Positions 56,207 through 63,059 of a stretch of DNA of 64,000 nt are shown here, in pieces. The stretch is from positions 45,429,222 through 45,493,221 of the forward strand of contig CM023540.1 of the NCBI GenBank assembly GCA_013350335.1. Direction: 5' to 3'. The position numbers were made by a program, and so were the translations under genes. Below the pieces are notes generated by a model. It was not told where the DNA came from, did no database searches, and saw nothing but the letters and a program-made list of their open reading frames with translations. Position 1 is the stretch's first letter; every line of letters begins with the position of its first letter. The DNA is from Chimonanthus salicifolius. Its lineage: Eukaryota > Streptophyta > Magnoliopsida > Laurales > Calycanthaceae.

Positions 56207-58871
56207 TGCAAGTTAACTTACTAATAAATGTTTTAGAAACCAACATTTAAACCATTGGTGGACTGTTTGGAATGAGCTAGTTCATCTGTCAGTTCAACTC
56301 AGATCAATCATTATGTTCATCTAACCTCACAAGAGGGAAAAATGATGGATAATATTCAGTCAAACTCAAACCATCTGCTCAACCCTGTCTGACTGCCATT
56401 TGTGTGACCAGTTGAGTGGTTTGGCTCTGATCTGATCTGTAAGGACATCAATTGTTTGTTCTAGTTGGTTTTAGAGAACCACTTCTAACACTATTGGAAC
56501 TGAAACTTTGGAAGTAACAGACAGTTGTCAGAATATTAGGGTTGAGCTATATGCTTATGGCTTAAAGAAAATCCCTTGAATGTTCAGAAGAAACATCATT
56601 GGTTTTGAGATTTCTCAACTTGAAAGTCTAGTCTCTGCAGACTGCAATTAACAATCTCAGACCAACGAATCTAATTGGATCTTTTCATGTAAATCCTTCT
56701 TACTCTCCCCTAATGCCTTTGTCCAATTTGTCTTACACCTACAAAAAAAATTCCTCCATTGCTCTTTCCAAGGTCAAAGCTTTTTGTCGGATGGCCTCTC
56801 TAATTAAAATCCCGACCCTGGATAACCTTAAATCCTGAAAGTTCACCTTGCCCAGTATTTGCTTTCTTTGTAGAAGCAACGAAGAATCCTTGGACCACCT
56901 CCTTCGCTGTCCTTGTCTCTCCATTTGGCCTTTATTTTCTTCTCTCGTTCTCCAGTTTTTGGGTCTTTCCCCTCTTCTTCTGGGGCTCTCCATGGTTGGG
57001 GTACCAGGCCCATCCATAAGAAATAACGATCCTTTTGGAAATTTGCGTCTTGGACCATTGCATGTTTATTTGGATTGAGTGCAACTTTCTTTTTGAAGGA
57101 AAGGTTCCTCCCTTGACACCATTGTTGAGCACATCAAGATGAACACTAACGGGCCTTAGCTGGAAAGCCTTTTCTCAGGGTACATAGTGGACCAACTCAA
57201 TGTGAATTGGTCAAGGATTACTTAATGGCATCCATGTAGTAACTTTATGCTGGTGGCCTTGTAATATTCTCTATGTGGCATGGACTCTTCGAGATGTGTG
57301 ATGCACCTATGAGAAAGTTTCATGTGTCAGACACTGGCACCCTTCATGGACTATATTTTTTGGCATTTCTTTCCAAGATGATTAAAGTATTTAAACACCT
57401 TTCTCCTCTTAAACCTAATTAGAACATTGATATGATTGTCAATTGATGAGAGCACAATTAGGACACTATATTTTGTTATGTCATGTTTGCACCTTATTTT
57501 CATATAAAATTAATTCAGATTTAAATTAATTTAATTTTGGTGCTGTCTCCTTTTGTCCAAGTTTTTTCCCGGCTGCCGAGTCCAACACCTTGCACCCAGG
57601 TTGGACTCAGATACTTGCGTCCATACTAATGCAACAAAGAATATTCGATATTGTTTTGGCTGTGTTAGTCCTGTTATCTCTTTGAGACTGCACTTCCTTT
57701 GGATTTCTTTACTTCTAATAGTATTTTTCTCGTTCTCTCTCCAAATAAGAAGAGACTTGAGAATCAGGATTTCATTAGGCACAATTTGTATCATATACTG
57801 TTTGCTGCATATGCCCAATTGGGGGAAATTATCCTGTTGGGCTGGATTGAGTTCTAACATGGGCTCTTGTCCTACATCAGCAAGATTATCCATCCCCCCC
57901 TATGAAGCATGGTTAAACCTTTTATCATCTAATCGGTAGGAAGAACTTTTATTAATATATGTAGAAAGATCATCATTGTTGCAAGAGCCTCTGTGCTGAT
58001 CGTTGCAACCATAGGTTGTATCTTTGAGTTCTATGGGGTGTCAGGCAGTTGGGCTACAGAAAAATATTGCCAAATTCAATTACAAGTGGCATCCTAAGAT
58101 GGATGGGATGAATAACTCTGCCGATGATAATTTTAAACACGTGGAAGGGTGGTTCTTAAAAACTTGATATTTTTAGGTCTTGGTCTTTTGGATGTTAAAC
58201 TATCCTTTTGAGAAGAAACCACAAAGTTTCTGCAGTTGGAAATTGGCACCCCCGCTTGTTTTTTTTTTTTGTTTTGTTTCTTTGAGACAGAAATGTTTTG
58301 CCCAAGGTTTGTATTCTTTCTTCTGCTATCATCAATTGTAAAATACAGAAGTTTTCCCTGGTCTCTTATAATTTGTAGGATGTGTCTTTGTTGCATCACA
58401 AATTCTATGCGTCAACGGTTAACAAAGGGTAATGCATCAACCAAGAAAAACATTTTAAGTGCGCTTCCACTTGATGTGGTTGCACCAGTTGTAGCGTTAT
58501 CAGAAGTTTGAACTGAAAATGTAATTGAGGTATGTGCCTCTTTCTTTGGAGACATCCCTAGTGTAACCGTTGTATGCTGTTGACTGAAATCTATTTTGTT
58601 TATCTAGGTATTCATCCCACAACCTAAGTATGACTTATTAGGTTAATTGTTATTGGTGATTCTTTTTCTACACTGTATAGTATAAACTAACTGGATTTCT
58701 CTTGTTGATGTTGGTGTTTCAGACTTCACTGATGAGGAGGTGAAGCTGTTAACTAAAGCAGGTGCCACTACTGTAGGTCTTGGGCCATGTCGATTACGGG
58801 TTGAGACTGCAACGATTGCACTTTTAGCGATGCTTATGTTATGGTGTGACTCGCAGCCACCTGACCCATAA
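37893..58871 (+). CDS. RsmE-type 16S rRNA (uracil1498-N3)-methyltransferase, 8 exons over 21 kb
   Basis: Exons are 37893-38042, 43488-43561, 45596-45738, 45832-45878, 45956-46064, 46345-46406, 55540-55654 and 58723-58871. They total 849 nt (282 codons plus stop) and every phase matches. Residues 1-50 are Arg/Ser/Leu-rich with one acidic residue, like an organelle targeting peptide. The rest is the RsmE family: GDEFWHMAKVLRL, VELFNGTGG, GTLKGGRADWLVEKCTELGA, VTPLLTERSPS, the AdoMet-binding trefoil-knot blocks IIGPEGDFTDEEV (exons 7-8), and LGPCRLRVETATIALLAMLM at the C-terminus. The family methylates N3 of U1498 in small-subunit rRNA using AdoMet. Here the likely substrate is plastid or mitochondrial 16S-type rRNA (inference). 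Introns 1 and 6 (5.4 and 9.1 kb) are swollen by LINEs. Intron 1 seems to use a GC donor. An in-frame ATG 13 codons upstream is possible. Confidence 0.92.
38043..38390. other. Start of RsmE intron 1
   Basis: A T-rich tract (38069-38083) and unremarkable intronic DNA continue to the GGGTCGG-type block near 38742. Confidence 0.5.
38742..38990. repeat. GGGTCGG/CGACCC dispersed repeat in RsmE intron 1
   Basis: It contains TAGGGGTGACAATTTTTGAT, CCGCCCAACCCGAC, GACCCAACTCGACC and GGGTCGGGTTGG words, alike in style to the blocks at 20818, 21960 and 61003. The left end TAGGGGTGACAA resembles TAGGGCTGAAA at 61008. Confidence 0.5.
39055..41995 (-). mobile_element. 5'-truncated LINE in RsmE intron 1, antisense to the gene
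   Basis: Reading on the minus strand from about 41995: LDNLEGDKAPGLDCFNF, GAFVENRQILNGLMVANELI, FKIDMEKAYNFVDRSF and RGLRQGDPLSPFIF. The catalytic box is FTDD rather than FADD (40995-41006). YLGLPIGG follows, then zf-RVT (RVQDFIWCALKKHILSKAEL near 39900). The RNase H core is mostly deleted between 39420 and 39415. The tail is A-rich, seen as T's at 39056-39064. Several frame changes are present. Its antisense orientation relative to the host gene keeps its own A-rich end from acting as a sense poly(A) site. Confidence 0.92.
41996..43451. other. RsmE intron 1, unclassified repeat-like DNA
   Basis: The block 42160-42430 (TTGTAAGCCTTGTTCGAAAG, GTTAATGAAGAATAA) has LTR-like wording. It is followed by a CT-rich stretch and CCCTAA-containing DNA (42460-42780). 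I could not identify PBS, PPT or target duplications. Open frames here are low-complexity Ser/Leu/Phe-rich and not credible. Confidence 0.4.
43452..43479. repeat. (TA)n microsatellite next to the exon 2 acceptor
   Basis: Pure TA repeat ending 8 nt before the acceptor CAG (43485-43487) of RsmE exon 2, where a polypyrimidine tract would normally lie. Confidence 0.95.
43488..43561 (+). CDS. RsmE exon 2
   Basis: 74 nt, phase 0 in, phase 2 out. Encodes GSIVRIQGDEFWHMAKVLRL and the first part of ESDR. Acceptor GATGCAG, donor GTATTA. Confidence 0.92.
44131..44182. repeat. (CT)n microsatellite in RsmE intron 2
   Basis: CT repeat of about 50 bp with one early interruption. Confidence 0.93.
44747..45075. 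repeat. Diverged tandem-like repeat in RsmE intron 2
   Basis: ACTATGACTTGATAACATTC through TTTGTCACTTCACA (44748-44880) recurs at 44947-45075, at an offset of about 199 bp, with scattered differences. Confidence 0.75.
45596..45738 (+). CDS. RsmE exon 3
   Basis: 143 nt encoding VELFNGTGGIVEGCIQKVD through WHVYAAFG. Acceptor TAAAG, donor GTGGGT. Confidence 0.92.
45832..45878 (+). CDS. RsmE exon 4
   Basis: 47 nt encoding TLKGGRADWLVEKCT. This small exon carries the conserved KGGRADWLVEKCTELG block split with exon 5. Acceptor TTTTCAG, donor GTATGT. Confidence 0.93.
45956..46064 (+). CDS. RsmE exon 5
   Basis: 109 nt encoding ELGARSVTPLLTERSPSIAE through AAVKQ. Contains the TERS box. Donor GTATAT. 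Confidence 0.93.
46090..46156 (+). mobile_element. Minimal LINE 3' stub in RsmE intron 5
   Basis: TTTGTACTTTTTCCATATTA...TTCTGTTACCGCTC followed by ten A's is the same 3' terminus as the LINE ending at 6498 (TTTGTAATCCC...TTGTTACCGCTC, A's). Only about 65 bp of element was integrated, some 25 bp downstream of the exon 5 donor. TAGTC near 46084 and after the tail (46157-46161) may be a remnant of the target duplication. Confidence 0.75.
46345..46406 (+). CDS. RsmE exon 6
   Basis: 62 nt encoding QRLHEMTLNPPIKVERLLPI. Acceptor TTTCATAG, donor GTGAGT. Confidence 0.92.
46633..49063 (+). mobile_element. 5'-truncated LINE (A) in RsmE intron 6, interrupted by LINE B
   Basis: ATAGGTTCTACTTG flanks it at 46619-46632 and 49064-49077, a perfect 14-bp target duplication. 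The left part covers the zf-RVT tail and the start of RNase H (FKFNVDGASKGKFRACR near 46963, with the catalytic Asp retained). RNase H then stops at 47093 and resumes at 48575 (VELLVIKRALTLW, IEGDSANAIKWSRGL, RRSVNKVADFLAKWG). A 3' UTR and nine A's end the element at 49063. The sequence between is LINE B. Confidence 0.92.
47094..48558 (+). mobile_element. 5'-truncated LINE (B) nested in LINE A
   Basis: It is inserted into the RNase H domain of LINE A. The flanks AGAGATTCTAATGAAG (47078-47093) and AGAGATTCCAATAAAG (48559-48574) form a 16-bp duplication with 2 differences. It carries ARNKQALVHDCYKIKKGN (post-RT region), a zf-RVT remnant (CILCRHVEEGIDHC near 47535) and a broken RNase H (IEGDSANTIEWAKGL, RRSTNGVAGFFAKNG near 48300). 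It ends GTTACTGCT plus A's at 48558. Confidence 0.9.
49315..51043 (+). mobile_element. 5'-truncated LINE (C) in RsmE intron 6
   Basis: It starts within the RT thumb (KVHRVAWSDV; SRGGLGIVPLMVRNQALLCK near 49360), then zf-RVT with WGDKTLFWKD-type residues (RGDKTLFWKDLWMGDRPLKE near 49630). The RNase H reads KFNVDGASRGKSG near 50510, SNEAEFFSIRRALTIW and GKLVIDGDLTNAIKWAMGL, stopping near 50912. The tail CTCAAAAAACTAAAAAATAA is at about 51015-51041. Stops are present throughout. Confidence 0.9.
51180..51971 (+). mobile_element. LINE (D) RT fragment in RsmE intron 6
   Basis: Broken reverse transcriptase: ASLEGDKPFGSRLF near 51270, ELSHIRPINSVGCVYKLLVK near 51430, WGFVDYLFRRRGFGEKWMRA, YRGLRQGDPLLPFTFIL and SHLQFADDTLL up to 51971. 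There a Copia LTR begins. Everything 3' of the FADD box is missing. Confidence 0.88.
51972..52213 (+). repeat. Copia 5' LTR (family of 31736-33340)
   Basis: 242 bp, TGTTGTAGATG...TTCTAACA. The last about 150 bp match the reverse complement of 33101-33260 closely (CTCAAGAGAATTCTCTCTCT; TTTTCATTCTAACA). It is followed by TGGTATCGGCG, a slightly mutated initiator-Met-tRNA primer site (52214-52224). Confidence 0.82.
52214..52600 (+). mobile_element. Copia 5' internal fragment
   Basis: The first about 230 bp after the primer site match the corresponding interior of the element at 31736-33340 on its minus strand (CCTCTGAAGTATCTCTCTTC, then CTGTAGGAAGCCCT). The downstream limit is unclear. No gag coding and no second LTR were found, so the element is truncated. 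Confidence 0.65.
52601..53492. other. RsmE intron 6, AT-rich
   Basis: No recognised features. Strongly A-rich on the + strand. Confidence 0.5.
53506..53724 (+). repeat. Full-length tRNA-derived SINE in RsmE intron 6
   Basis: Flanks AATAATGTAAGGC (53493-53505) and AATAATGTAACGC (53725-53737) form a 13-bp duplication with one mismatch. The 219-bp body has a tRNA-like head (GGGTTAGCCTGACGGTCAAG; B-box-like GAGTTCAATTC at 53565-53575), a unique middle, and the 3' end GTGAGACACCTGGACGACTT then GGTCATAAATAAA. It is the best reference copy for the family members at 11245, 13248, 14612, 18308 and 27541. Confidence 0.85.
53930..54265 (-). mobile_element. LINE C-terminal fragment with internal duplication, RsmE intron 6
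   Basis: The minus strand reads LLSAVWSIWLERTKRVFQGK then VIDIIKFRDAW, the zf-RVT tail of a plant LINE. The block recurs (LERTKRVFQGKVSPEAQVID, FRDAWWITGSGG) with a period of 140 bp (+ strand 53978 and 54118). Confidence 0.75.
54266..55539. other. End of RsmE intron 6
   Basis: AT-rich DNA with a GA repeat (54685-54705) and a 23-nt G run (54919-54941). The polypyrimidine tract and acceptor TTAAATCCAG precede exon 7. Confidence 0.6.
54919..54941. repeat. Poly-G tract, 23 nt
   Basis: Uninterrupted G run in an otherwise AT-rich intron. Confidence 0.9.
55540..55654 (+). CDS. RsmE exon 7
   Basis: 115 nt encoding VAQSKLSFLAAAEATPLVGT through IIIGPEG. Carries the first half of the AdoMet-binding knot. 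Donor GTTAGT. Confidence 0.93.
56153..56206. repeat. (CT)n microsatellite in RsmE intron 7
   Basis: CT repeat of about 50 bp ending TCCCTCTG. Confidence 0.93.
56680..57130 (+). mobile_element. LINE zf-RVT fragment of a second LINE lineage, RsmE intron 7
   Basis: The + strand reads SKVKAFCRMASLIKIPTLDN, a stop, then CFLCRSNEESLDHLLRCPCL (zinc-binding Cys/His pattern). In another frame it continues SFWKFASWTIACLFG and then FLKE. The wording differs from the other LINE copies here (CRSNEESLDHLL against CQLAQEEVDHLF), so it belongs to a different lineage. Heavily degraded. Confidence 0.72.
58723..58871 (+). CDS. RsmE exon 8 (terminal)
   Basis: 149 nt encoding (G)DFTDEEVKLLTKAGATTVGL, then GPCRLRVETATIALLAMLML and a short tail, with TAA at 58869-58871. 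Contains the conserved C-terminal AdoMet-site motif LRVETA. Acceptor GTGTTTCAG. Confidence 0.94.
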
Positions 58872-59394
58872 TAATCCACAAAAGCTTGATTATTTAGCTG
58901 ATTATTTTGAATGCTGGATTATTTGAACATTGCAAATCTGCTCATATTTCATTTAAAATCTATTATATTCACTACCTTTTCATTTCTTTTAGATGAAAGA
59001 ATGAACTGTTCATGTGGGTTTTTTTTCTTTCACATTTTTACTTCTCTTTCAGGTTTGGTAGAAAACATTGTGACCCAGCATTTAGGGCTCAATTTTGCTA
59101 TGACGGAAAGGTCTATATTTGAACATGTAACTCACCAAAAATCACCTTGGCCATATTTTTAAAGGCCGTTTTAGATGTTTAGAAATTACTTAAAGTGATG
59201 AAATTTGAGGTGCTTAAATGACAAGGCTTGATACCACAACTTTTTTTTTTTTATATAATTTTTTTTTGCTACTTATTCAAACATATATCTTTCTAATGGA
59301 TTTATTGCCTTCATGACTGCCAGGCTTTCACCCTCTTTGGTGGTATGGACTGTGCAATATAAATAAGTATGCAGGCGAACATTTGTATTTTGAT
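58872..59394. other. 3' flank of the RsmE gene
   Basis: Probable 3' UTR and AT-rich spacer with T-runs (59242-59272). No features were recognised. Confidence 0.5.
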
Positions 59395-59541
59395 AAAATA
59401 GGCAGAACTTGAACCCCAAGAGGTGGCCCAGTGGTATGGGCACAAGACATTAGAATTAAGGTCTTGGGTTTAAATCCTAGCAGCCCCAGTGACGGGCCAC
59501 TTCTCATATTATTATTCTCCATTGAAGAACTTGGGGTGTGT

Positions 59542-59792
59542 TTTAACGACTTGACTCGAATATAGGGTTTAGGGCTTGACTCAGTGTGATATTATCCGCT
59601 TTGGGTCTCGTACACAAGCGAACCCGTACGGTTTTGTTCCTGGGCCTTGGCCCACATGGCCAGACCCAAAAGGCCTCACACAAGAAGAGTACATGAGGTG
59701 GCCTCAAATAAACTTCACAATTTCTTCCTCCACTACCGATGTGGGACTCCCCACATCGGTGATGTGTTCACACCAAGGGGCAGGGTATTACA
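59542..59792 (-). repeat. TRIM 3' terminal repeat
   Basis: Matches 59908-60155 at high identity (shared GGGCTTGACTCAGTGTGATA, CCACATGG, GAGTACATGAGGTGGCCTCA). Its outer TG is mutated to TT. Confidence 0.9.
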
Positions 59793-59907
59793 ATCACCCC
59801 CCCTAAGGCCTCGAGTCGCCCTCGGCTCGATTCGGCCCAACTCAACAACACCAGGGAAAGAGAAAGCTTACATAGCCCAAGTGTTGAAGTCGGCTCTGAT
59901 ACCAATT

Positions 59908-60155
59908 TGTAACGATCCGACCCGAATACAGGGCTTAGGGCTTGACTCAGTGTGATATTGTCCGCTTTGGGCCTCGCACACAAGTGAGCCCGCACGATTT
60001 TGTTCTTGGGCTCTGGCCCACATGGTCACGCCCAAAAGGCCTCACATAAGAGTACATGAGGTGGCCTCAAATAAACTCCACAGTTTCTTCCTCCACTACC
60101 GATGTGGGACTCCCCACATTGGTGGTGTGTTCACACCAAGGGGTAGGGTGTCACA
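59908..60155 (-). repeat. TRIM 5' terminal repeat
   Basis: Begins TGTAACGATCCG and ends GGGTGTCACA on the + strand. Confidence 0.9.
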
Positions 60156-60168
60156 TGTGTGTGCAGCC

Positions 60169-60456
60169 CAGGGGTATAAATCTCGGCCGATACGCACAAT
60201 ATCGGCTAGAGATAAAATAATTCGGCCGAGATCTCGATTGATTTTTTTTTTTTAAAATATCGGTTGTGGGCCCGGCCGATATCTCGGTCGATATTTGCCA
60301 ATATCGGCGTAGATATCGCCCGATATTTATATTTTTTTATTTAAAAAAAAGTCTTTTTATATTTTTTTAAATGAATTTTTTCAAAAAAAAAAGTCACCAA
60401 GATTTAAAAAAAAAAAAAAATTTGAAGAGAAAAAAAATCTCGGCCGAATTAAAAAA
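60169..60456 (+). mobile_element. hAT-like MITE, TCGGCCGA family (copy C, right end lost)
   Basis: Begins CAGGGGTATAAATCTCGGCC and follows copy B through CGGTTGTGGGCCC, CCGATATCTCGG, AAATGAATTTTTTC and AAATCTCGGCCGAA. It then runs into the host SINE's A-rich tail without the CCCCTG right terminus. It sits 14 bp from the TRIM. Confidence 0.75.
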
Positions 60457-60473
60457 AAAATAGGCAGAACTTG

Positions 60474-61002
60474 TGGCTGTCTCTGACAACTCCCTTACTG
60501 GTAAATGTCACTCATTGTCTGAGTGGGGCTTACCCCCAAATGCCTAGTGCAAAACATGTGAGAATTTGAAATTGTTGTTGAATTTGTGTGAGAGTTCTCA
60601 GATTTCAAAATTTTGGAATTGAGTGATTAAATTCCTGGTGTGTAAATTTCGCATTCGATTTTTTCTATGTGAAATTTTAGTTTTTTCCATTGTTAGAGAA
60701 TCAATTTGAGCCTATGTTGGGATTGGAGTTTCTTCAAAGTTTTGAACTCAATTTCTTCAATAATCTCTTTTGGATTTAATGTGTTCCTATAGATCTAATA
60801 CCAAGTGAAAAATGATAAACAACACACATCAGAAAGTCACATCAATGCATATAGATTTCAAAAGGAGATATCTAATTGGTTTTCCATCTTGACAAAGTCC
60901 TAAAAATTGAATAATAGGCAAAACAAAATATATGAAAGAAGCCCTATAATTTAAATAAAATTGTGACACTACAATTTCATTTAATTTTGAAGGTTACAAT
61001 TT
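60474..61002. other. Gene-free stretch
   Basis: No features were recognised. Confidence 0.5.
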
Positions 61003-61180
61003 ATTAGGGCTGAAATTCGAGCGGGTTGAGTCTGATTTTAATAAATCCAATCTAACCTAGGTAAAAACTTATTGAACTCGACATGAATTTCTCAACCGAC
61101 CCAATCCGAATTTCTAACCCACTCAACCCGACCTGACCCAACCCGAATTGGACCCACAGCTCGACAGCTGCAGCCTCACC
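61003..61180. repeat. GGGTCGG/CGACCC dispersed repeat
   Basis: Starts TAGGGCTGAAATTCGAGCGG and contains GAACTCGACATGAATTTC, CAACCGACCCAATCCG and CAACCCGACCTGACCC. The left end mirrors the right end of the block at 20818-20993. Confidence 0.5.
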
Positions 61181-61821
61181 CTAGGTTCTAAAAGTTAAGA
61201 TTTGGTTATTAAAGTAAATAAAATAATATTATTTTATATTATATATAAAGTATAAAGTACATTATTAAACAAAACTTTGCAATAAAAATAACAAATTCGT
61301 ACGTTAATATTGTAATTATTATTTTGACACTACATTAAAAAGGCCCATTTACTGCTGAAAATAGAAAATAGGAAAAAAACTGAGAGCTACAGAAGAAACA
61401 GAAAATAAAACAAGAACATGGAGAAGAAGAAAAGTAGTATAAAAAATTATAAAAAAAAAACATACAACAAATGAAACCCACAGGAAGGAAAAATGTGAAA
61501 AGAAGTTAAGTAAGAAAACAAATGAAACCACTTTATTCTCTTTATTTCTTCTCTCTGAGCCTTGTCACCAGAATTCTACATTATGAACTGCCTCACAGTG
61601 AATTGGTGTGAAGTTTTAAATTTTACCTTTGAATTGAAACATTGGCTGAATTCAAAAACTGAGATACAATTTGTTCTTTGTCAAACGATTTAAAGTTCAG
61701 ATCAATTTGTTCTGAACTAGTTCACTATGGATATATAGGGCTTTAGATAGGCTATTTATATGATATTTTTCTTTATCATTTAGGCCTTAAATTTCTTATA
61801 AATGACTTCTTATGTCTTGTT
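61181..61821. other. Gene-free AT-rich stretch
   Basis: No features were recognised. Confidence 0.5.
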
Positions 61822-62211
61822 TGTGACGCGGGCATGTTTTGAATCCCACATCAAATGTGTGTTAGGAAAGACTTGAGTTTATAAGTCAGGGTAGACAATA
61901 CTCATAGTGGCAGATCATTTTGGAATGTCAATCGCTTGTGTCACAAGTGGTATCAGAGCCAACCCGGGGGCACTATCGTATGGGATCAGGGGCATTGCAG
62001 CGGATCCCCTTGATGCTTGGGCCCTACATAAAAGAGGCATGGTCTCCCGAGCAAGAGCGCCAGCCACCAGGATTGAGTCGGGGAGCATGTCACACGGACG
62101 TGTGCTGAGTTCTACATCGAATGTTTGATGGGAAAGACTTGAACTTAAAAGTGAGAATAAATAACACCGATAGTGACTAGTCATTTTAGGAAAACAAGCG
62201 TATATGTGACA
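61822..62211 (+). mobile_element. TRIM retrotransposon (390 bp)
   Basis: The terminal direct repeats 61822-61945 (124 bp, TGTGACGCGG...TGTGTCACA) and 62089-62211 (123 bp, TGTCACACGG...ATGTGACA) share GGAAAGACTTGA and ATAGTG...CATTTT. The left repeat is followed after AG by TGGTATCAGAGCC (61948-61960), a perfect initiator-Met-tRNA primer site. The interior is 143 bp with GAGTCGGGGAGCA before the right repeat as a weak polypurine tract. TGTT flanks both sides (61818-61821, 62212-62215). Smaller and unrelated to the TRIM at 59542. Confidence 0.88.
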
Positions 62212-62535
62212 TGTTGCTACCTTCTGAGAGTCATGTTACATTTTTAGTCTGAAATTGTACATGTGAGGTCTAATGTTTCTCTTATCTTGTCCATTGATGT
62301 GCTGAGTTTCATCGCACGTGGAAGAGACAGAAGCCAATAAACTTCATTACCTGATCCTAGCAATCCAATCCTTGATTATGAATATATTTATTCTACAATT
62401 AACAATGATAAAGAATGGATGCCTTTATATATTCAATAATTTGAGATCTTACTCCCCTGTAGCTCTACAAATTGATGAAGTAATGTAAAAAGACAACTGA
62501 AGGGAATACAGAGAAAATAAGCTGAGATAAAAGGA
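62212..62535. other. 3' flank of the VQ gene
   Basis: AT-rich, probably including the 3' UTR of the minus-strand VQ gene. Confidence 0.5.
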
Positions 62536-62991
62536 CTAAAGAACTGTGCTTTGATCCAGAAATGCCATTGTTTCAGGACTTAAGAGAGGGCTGAGAAGAG
62601 GGAAGGGAGAGCGTGAAGAAGGCGGTGATGACCCGAATAAACTGAACAAACGATCACTGCACTTGATGGGCGATGACGGAAAATTAATCTGTGGCGGCGG
62701 AGAAACAGTCCTACATTTTTGACGGAGAGGGGATGGTGTCGGGAGCAGACACAGTGGTGGAGGTGCCAAAGGTCGGAGGCGCTTTGCAGTGAATCTGGGG
62801 TCTCCTGTTAGCCTCTGCACCAGGTCAGGGAAACCGGACGGGTGAACTACATACTTCTTTGATGGGACTAAACCGGGTCTCCTCCATGGTTTCGCTGTCC
62901 GCTTCCGTGTGGAATGGAGGGGGAGGATCTCTCCTTGCCTTTCGAATACATTAGGAGGAGGAGGAGGTGGTGGTGGTGGAGGAGGATCCAT
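62536..62991 (-). CDS. VQ motif-containing protein
   Basis: A 151-residue intronless protein. It opens with MD followed by 11 prolines (residues 3-13), then a basic stretch (TRKRTAKPWRRP) and the VQ core FPDLVQRLTG at residues 54-63 (62803-62832), which matches the family signature FxxxVQxxTG. The rest is Pro/Ser-rich. VQ proteins are small plant nuclear cofactors that bind WRKY transcription factors and are often MAP-kinase substrates. I infer this role from the motif only. An in-frame ATG at 63051 would add 20 residues, but a TATA box at 63052-63059 sits right next to it. Transcription would therefore begin downstream of that ATG, and 62991 is preferred. Confidence 0.88.
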   Translation of the reverse strand: MDPPPPPPPPPPPNVFERQGEILPLHSTRKRTAKPWRRPGLVPSKKYVVHPSGFPDLVQRLTGDPRFTAKRLRPLAPPPLCLLPTPSPLRQKCRTVSPPPQINFPSSPIKCSDRLFSLFGSSPPSSRSPFPLLSPLLSPETMAFLDQSTVL

Positions 62992-63051
62992 ACTCTCTGC
63001 CTCTCTCTGCGCTTTAATGTGAAATGGCCAAGTGCAAACAGCCAGCGTCAT

Positions 63052-63059
63052 TTATAAAC
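63052..63059 (-). promoter_or_regulatory. TATA box of the VQ gene
   Basis: The minus strand reads GTTTATAAATGACG here. Transcription would start near 63020-63028, giving a 5' leader of about 30-35 nt before the ATG at 62991. Confidence 0.65.

Larger units (their letters stand above)
55655..58722. other. RsmE intron 7
   Basis: 3.07 kb containing a CT microsatellite (56153-56206) and a LINE zf-RVT fragment (about 56680-57130). No other exons were recognised. Confidence 0.7.
59542..60155 (-). mobile_element. TRIM retrotransposon (614 bp)
   Basis: Two direct terminal repeats (59542-59792, 251 bp; 59908-60155, 248 bp) frame only 115 bp. TGTGT flanks both ends exactly (59537-59541, 60156-60160). 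On the minus strand the right repeat is followed after AAT by TGGTATCAGAGCC (complement of 59892-59904), the perfect initiator-Met-tRNA primer site. The left repeat is preceded by the polypurine TTAGGGGGGGTGAT. No coding sequence is present. This is a complete terminal-repeat retrotransposon in miniature that depended on another element's enzymes. Confidence 0.93.
59412..60456 (+). mobile_element. tRNA-derived SINE hosting a TRIM and a MITE
   Basis: AAAATAGGCAGAACTTG occurs at 59395-59411 and again at 60457-60473, a 17-bp direct repeat consistent with a retroposon target duplication. Inside, the left part is tRNA-like, with A box TGGCCCAGTGG (59424-59434) and B box GGTTTAAATCC (59467-59477). 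The right part ends in an A-rich tail. The body is split by the TRIM (59542-60155) and a MITE copy (from 60169). Part of the SINE 3' region seems to have been lost with the MITE's right end. Confidence 0.7.

Noticed and set aside
56739..57132. Minus-strand Arg/Glu-rich open frames
   Set aside because: The + strand here reads as a LINE zf-RVT region, so the minus-strand frames are shadows.
57550..57620. Inverted words CCGAGTCCAACACC and GGTTGGACTC as a MITE end
   Set aside because: The complementarity is about 9 bp with no partner end or target duplication.
59412..59485. tRNA gene at the A/B boxes of the 59.4-kb element
   Set aside because: A and B boxes are present but the sequence cannot be folded into a cloverleaf. 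It is the head of a SINE.
62992..63051. Longer VQ protein starting at 63051
   Set aside because: A TATA box is immediately adjacent, so this ATG would lie at or before the transcription start.
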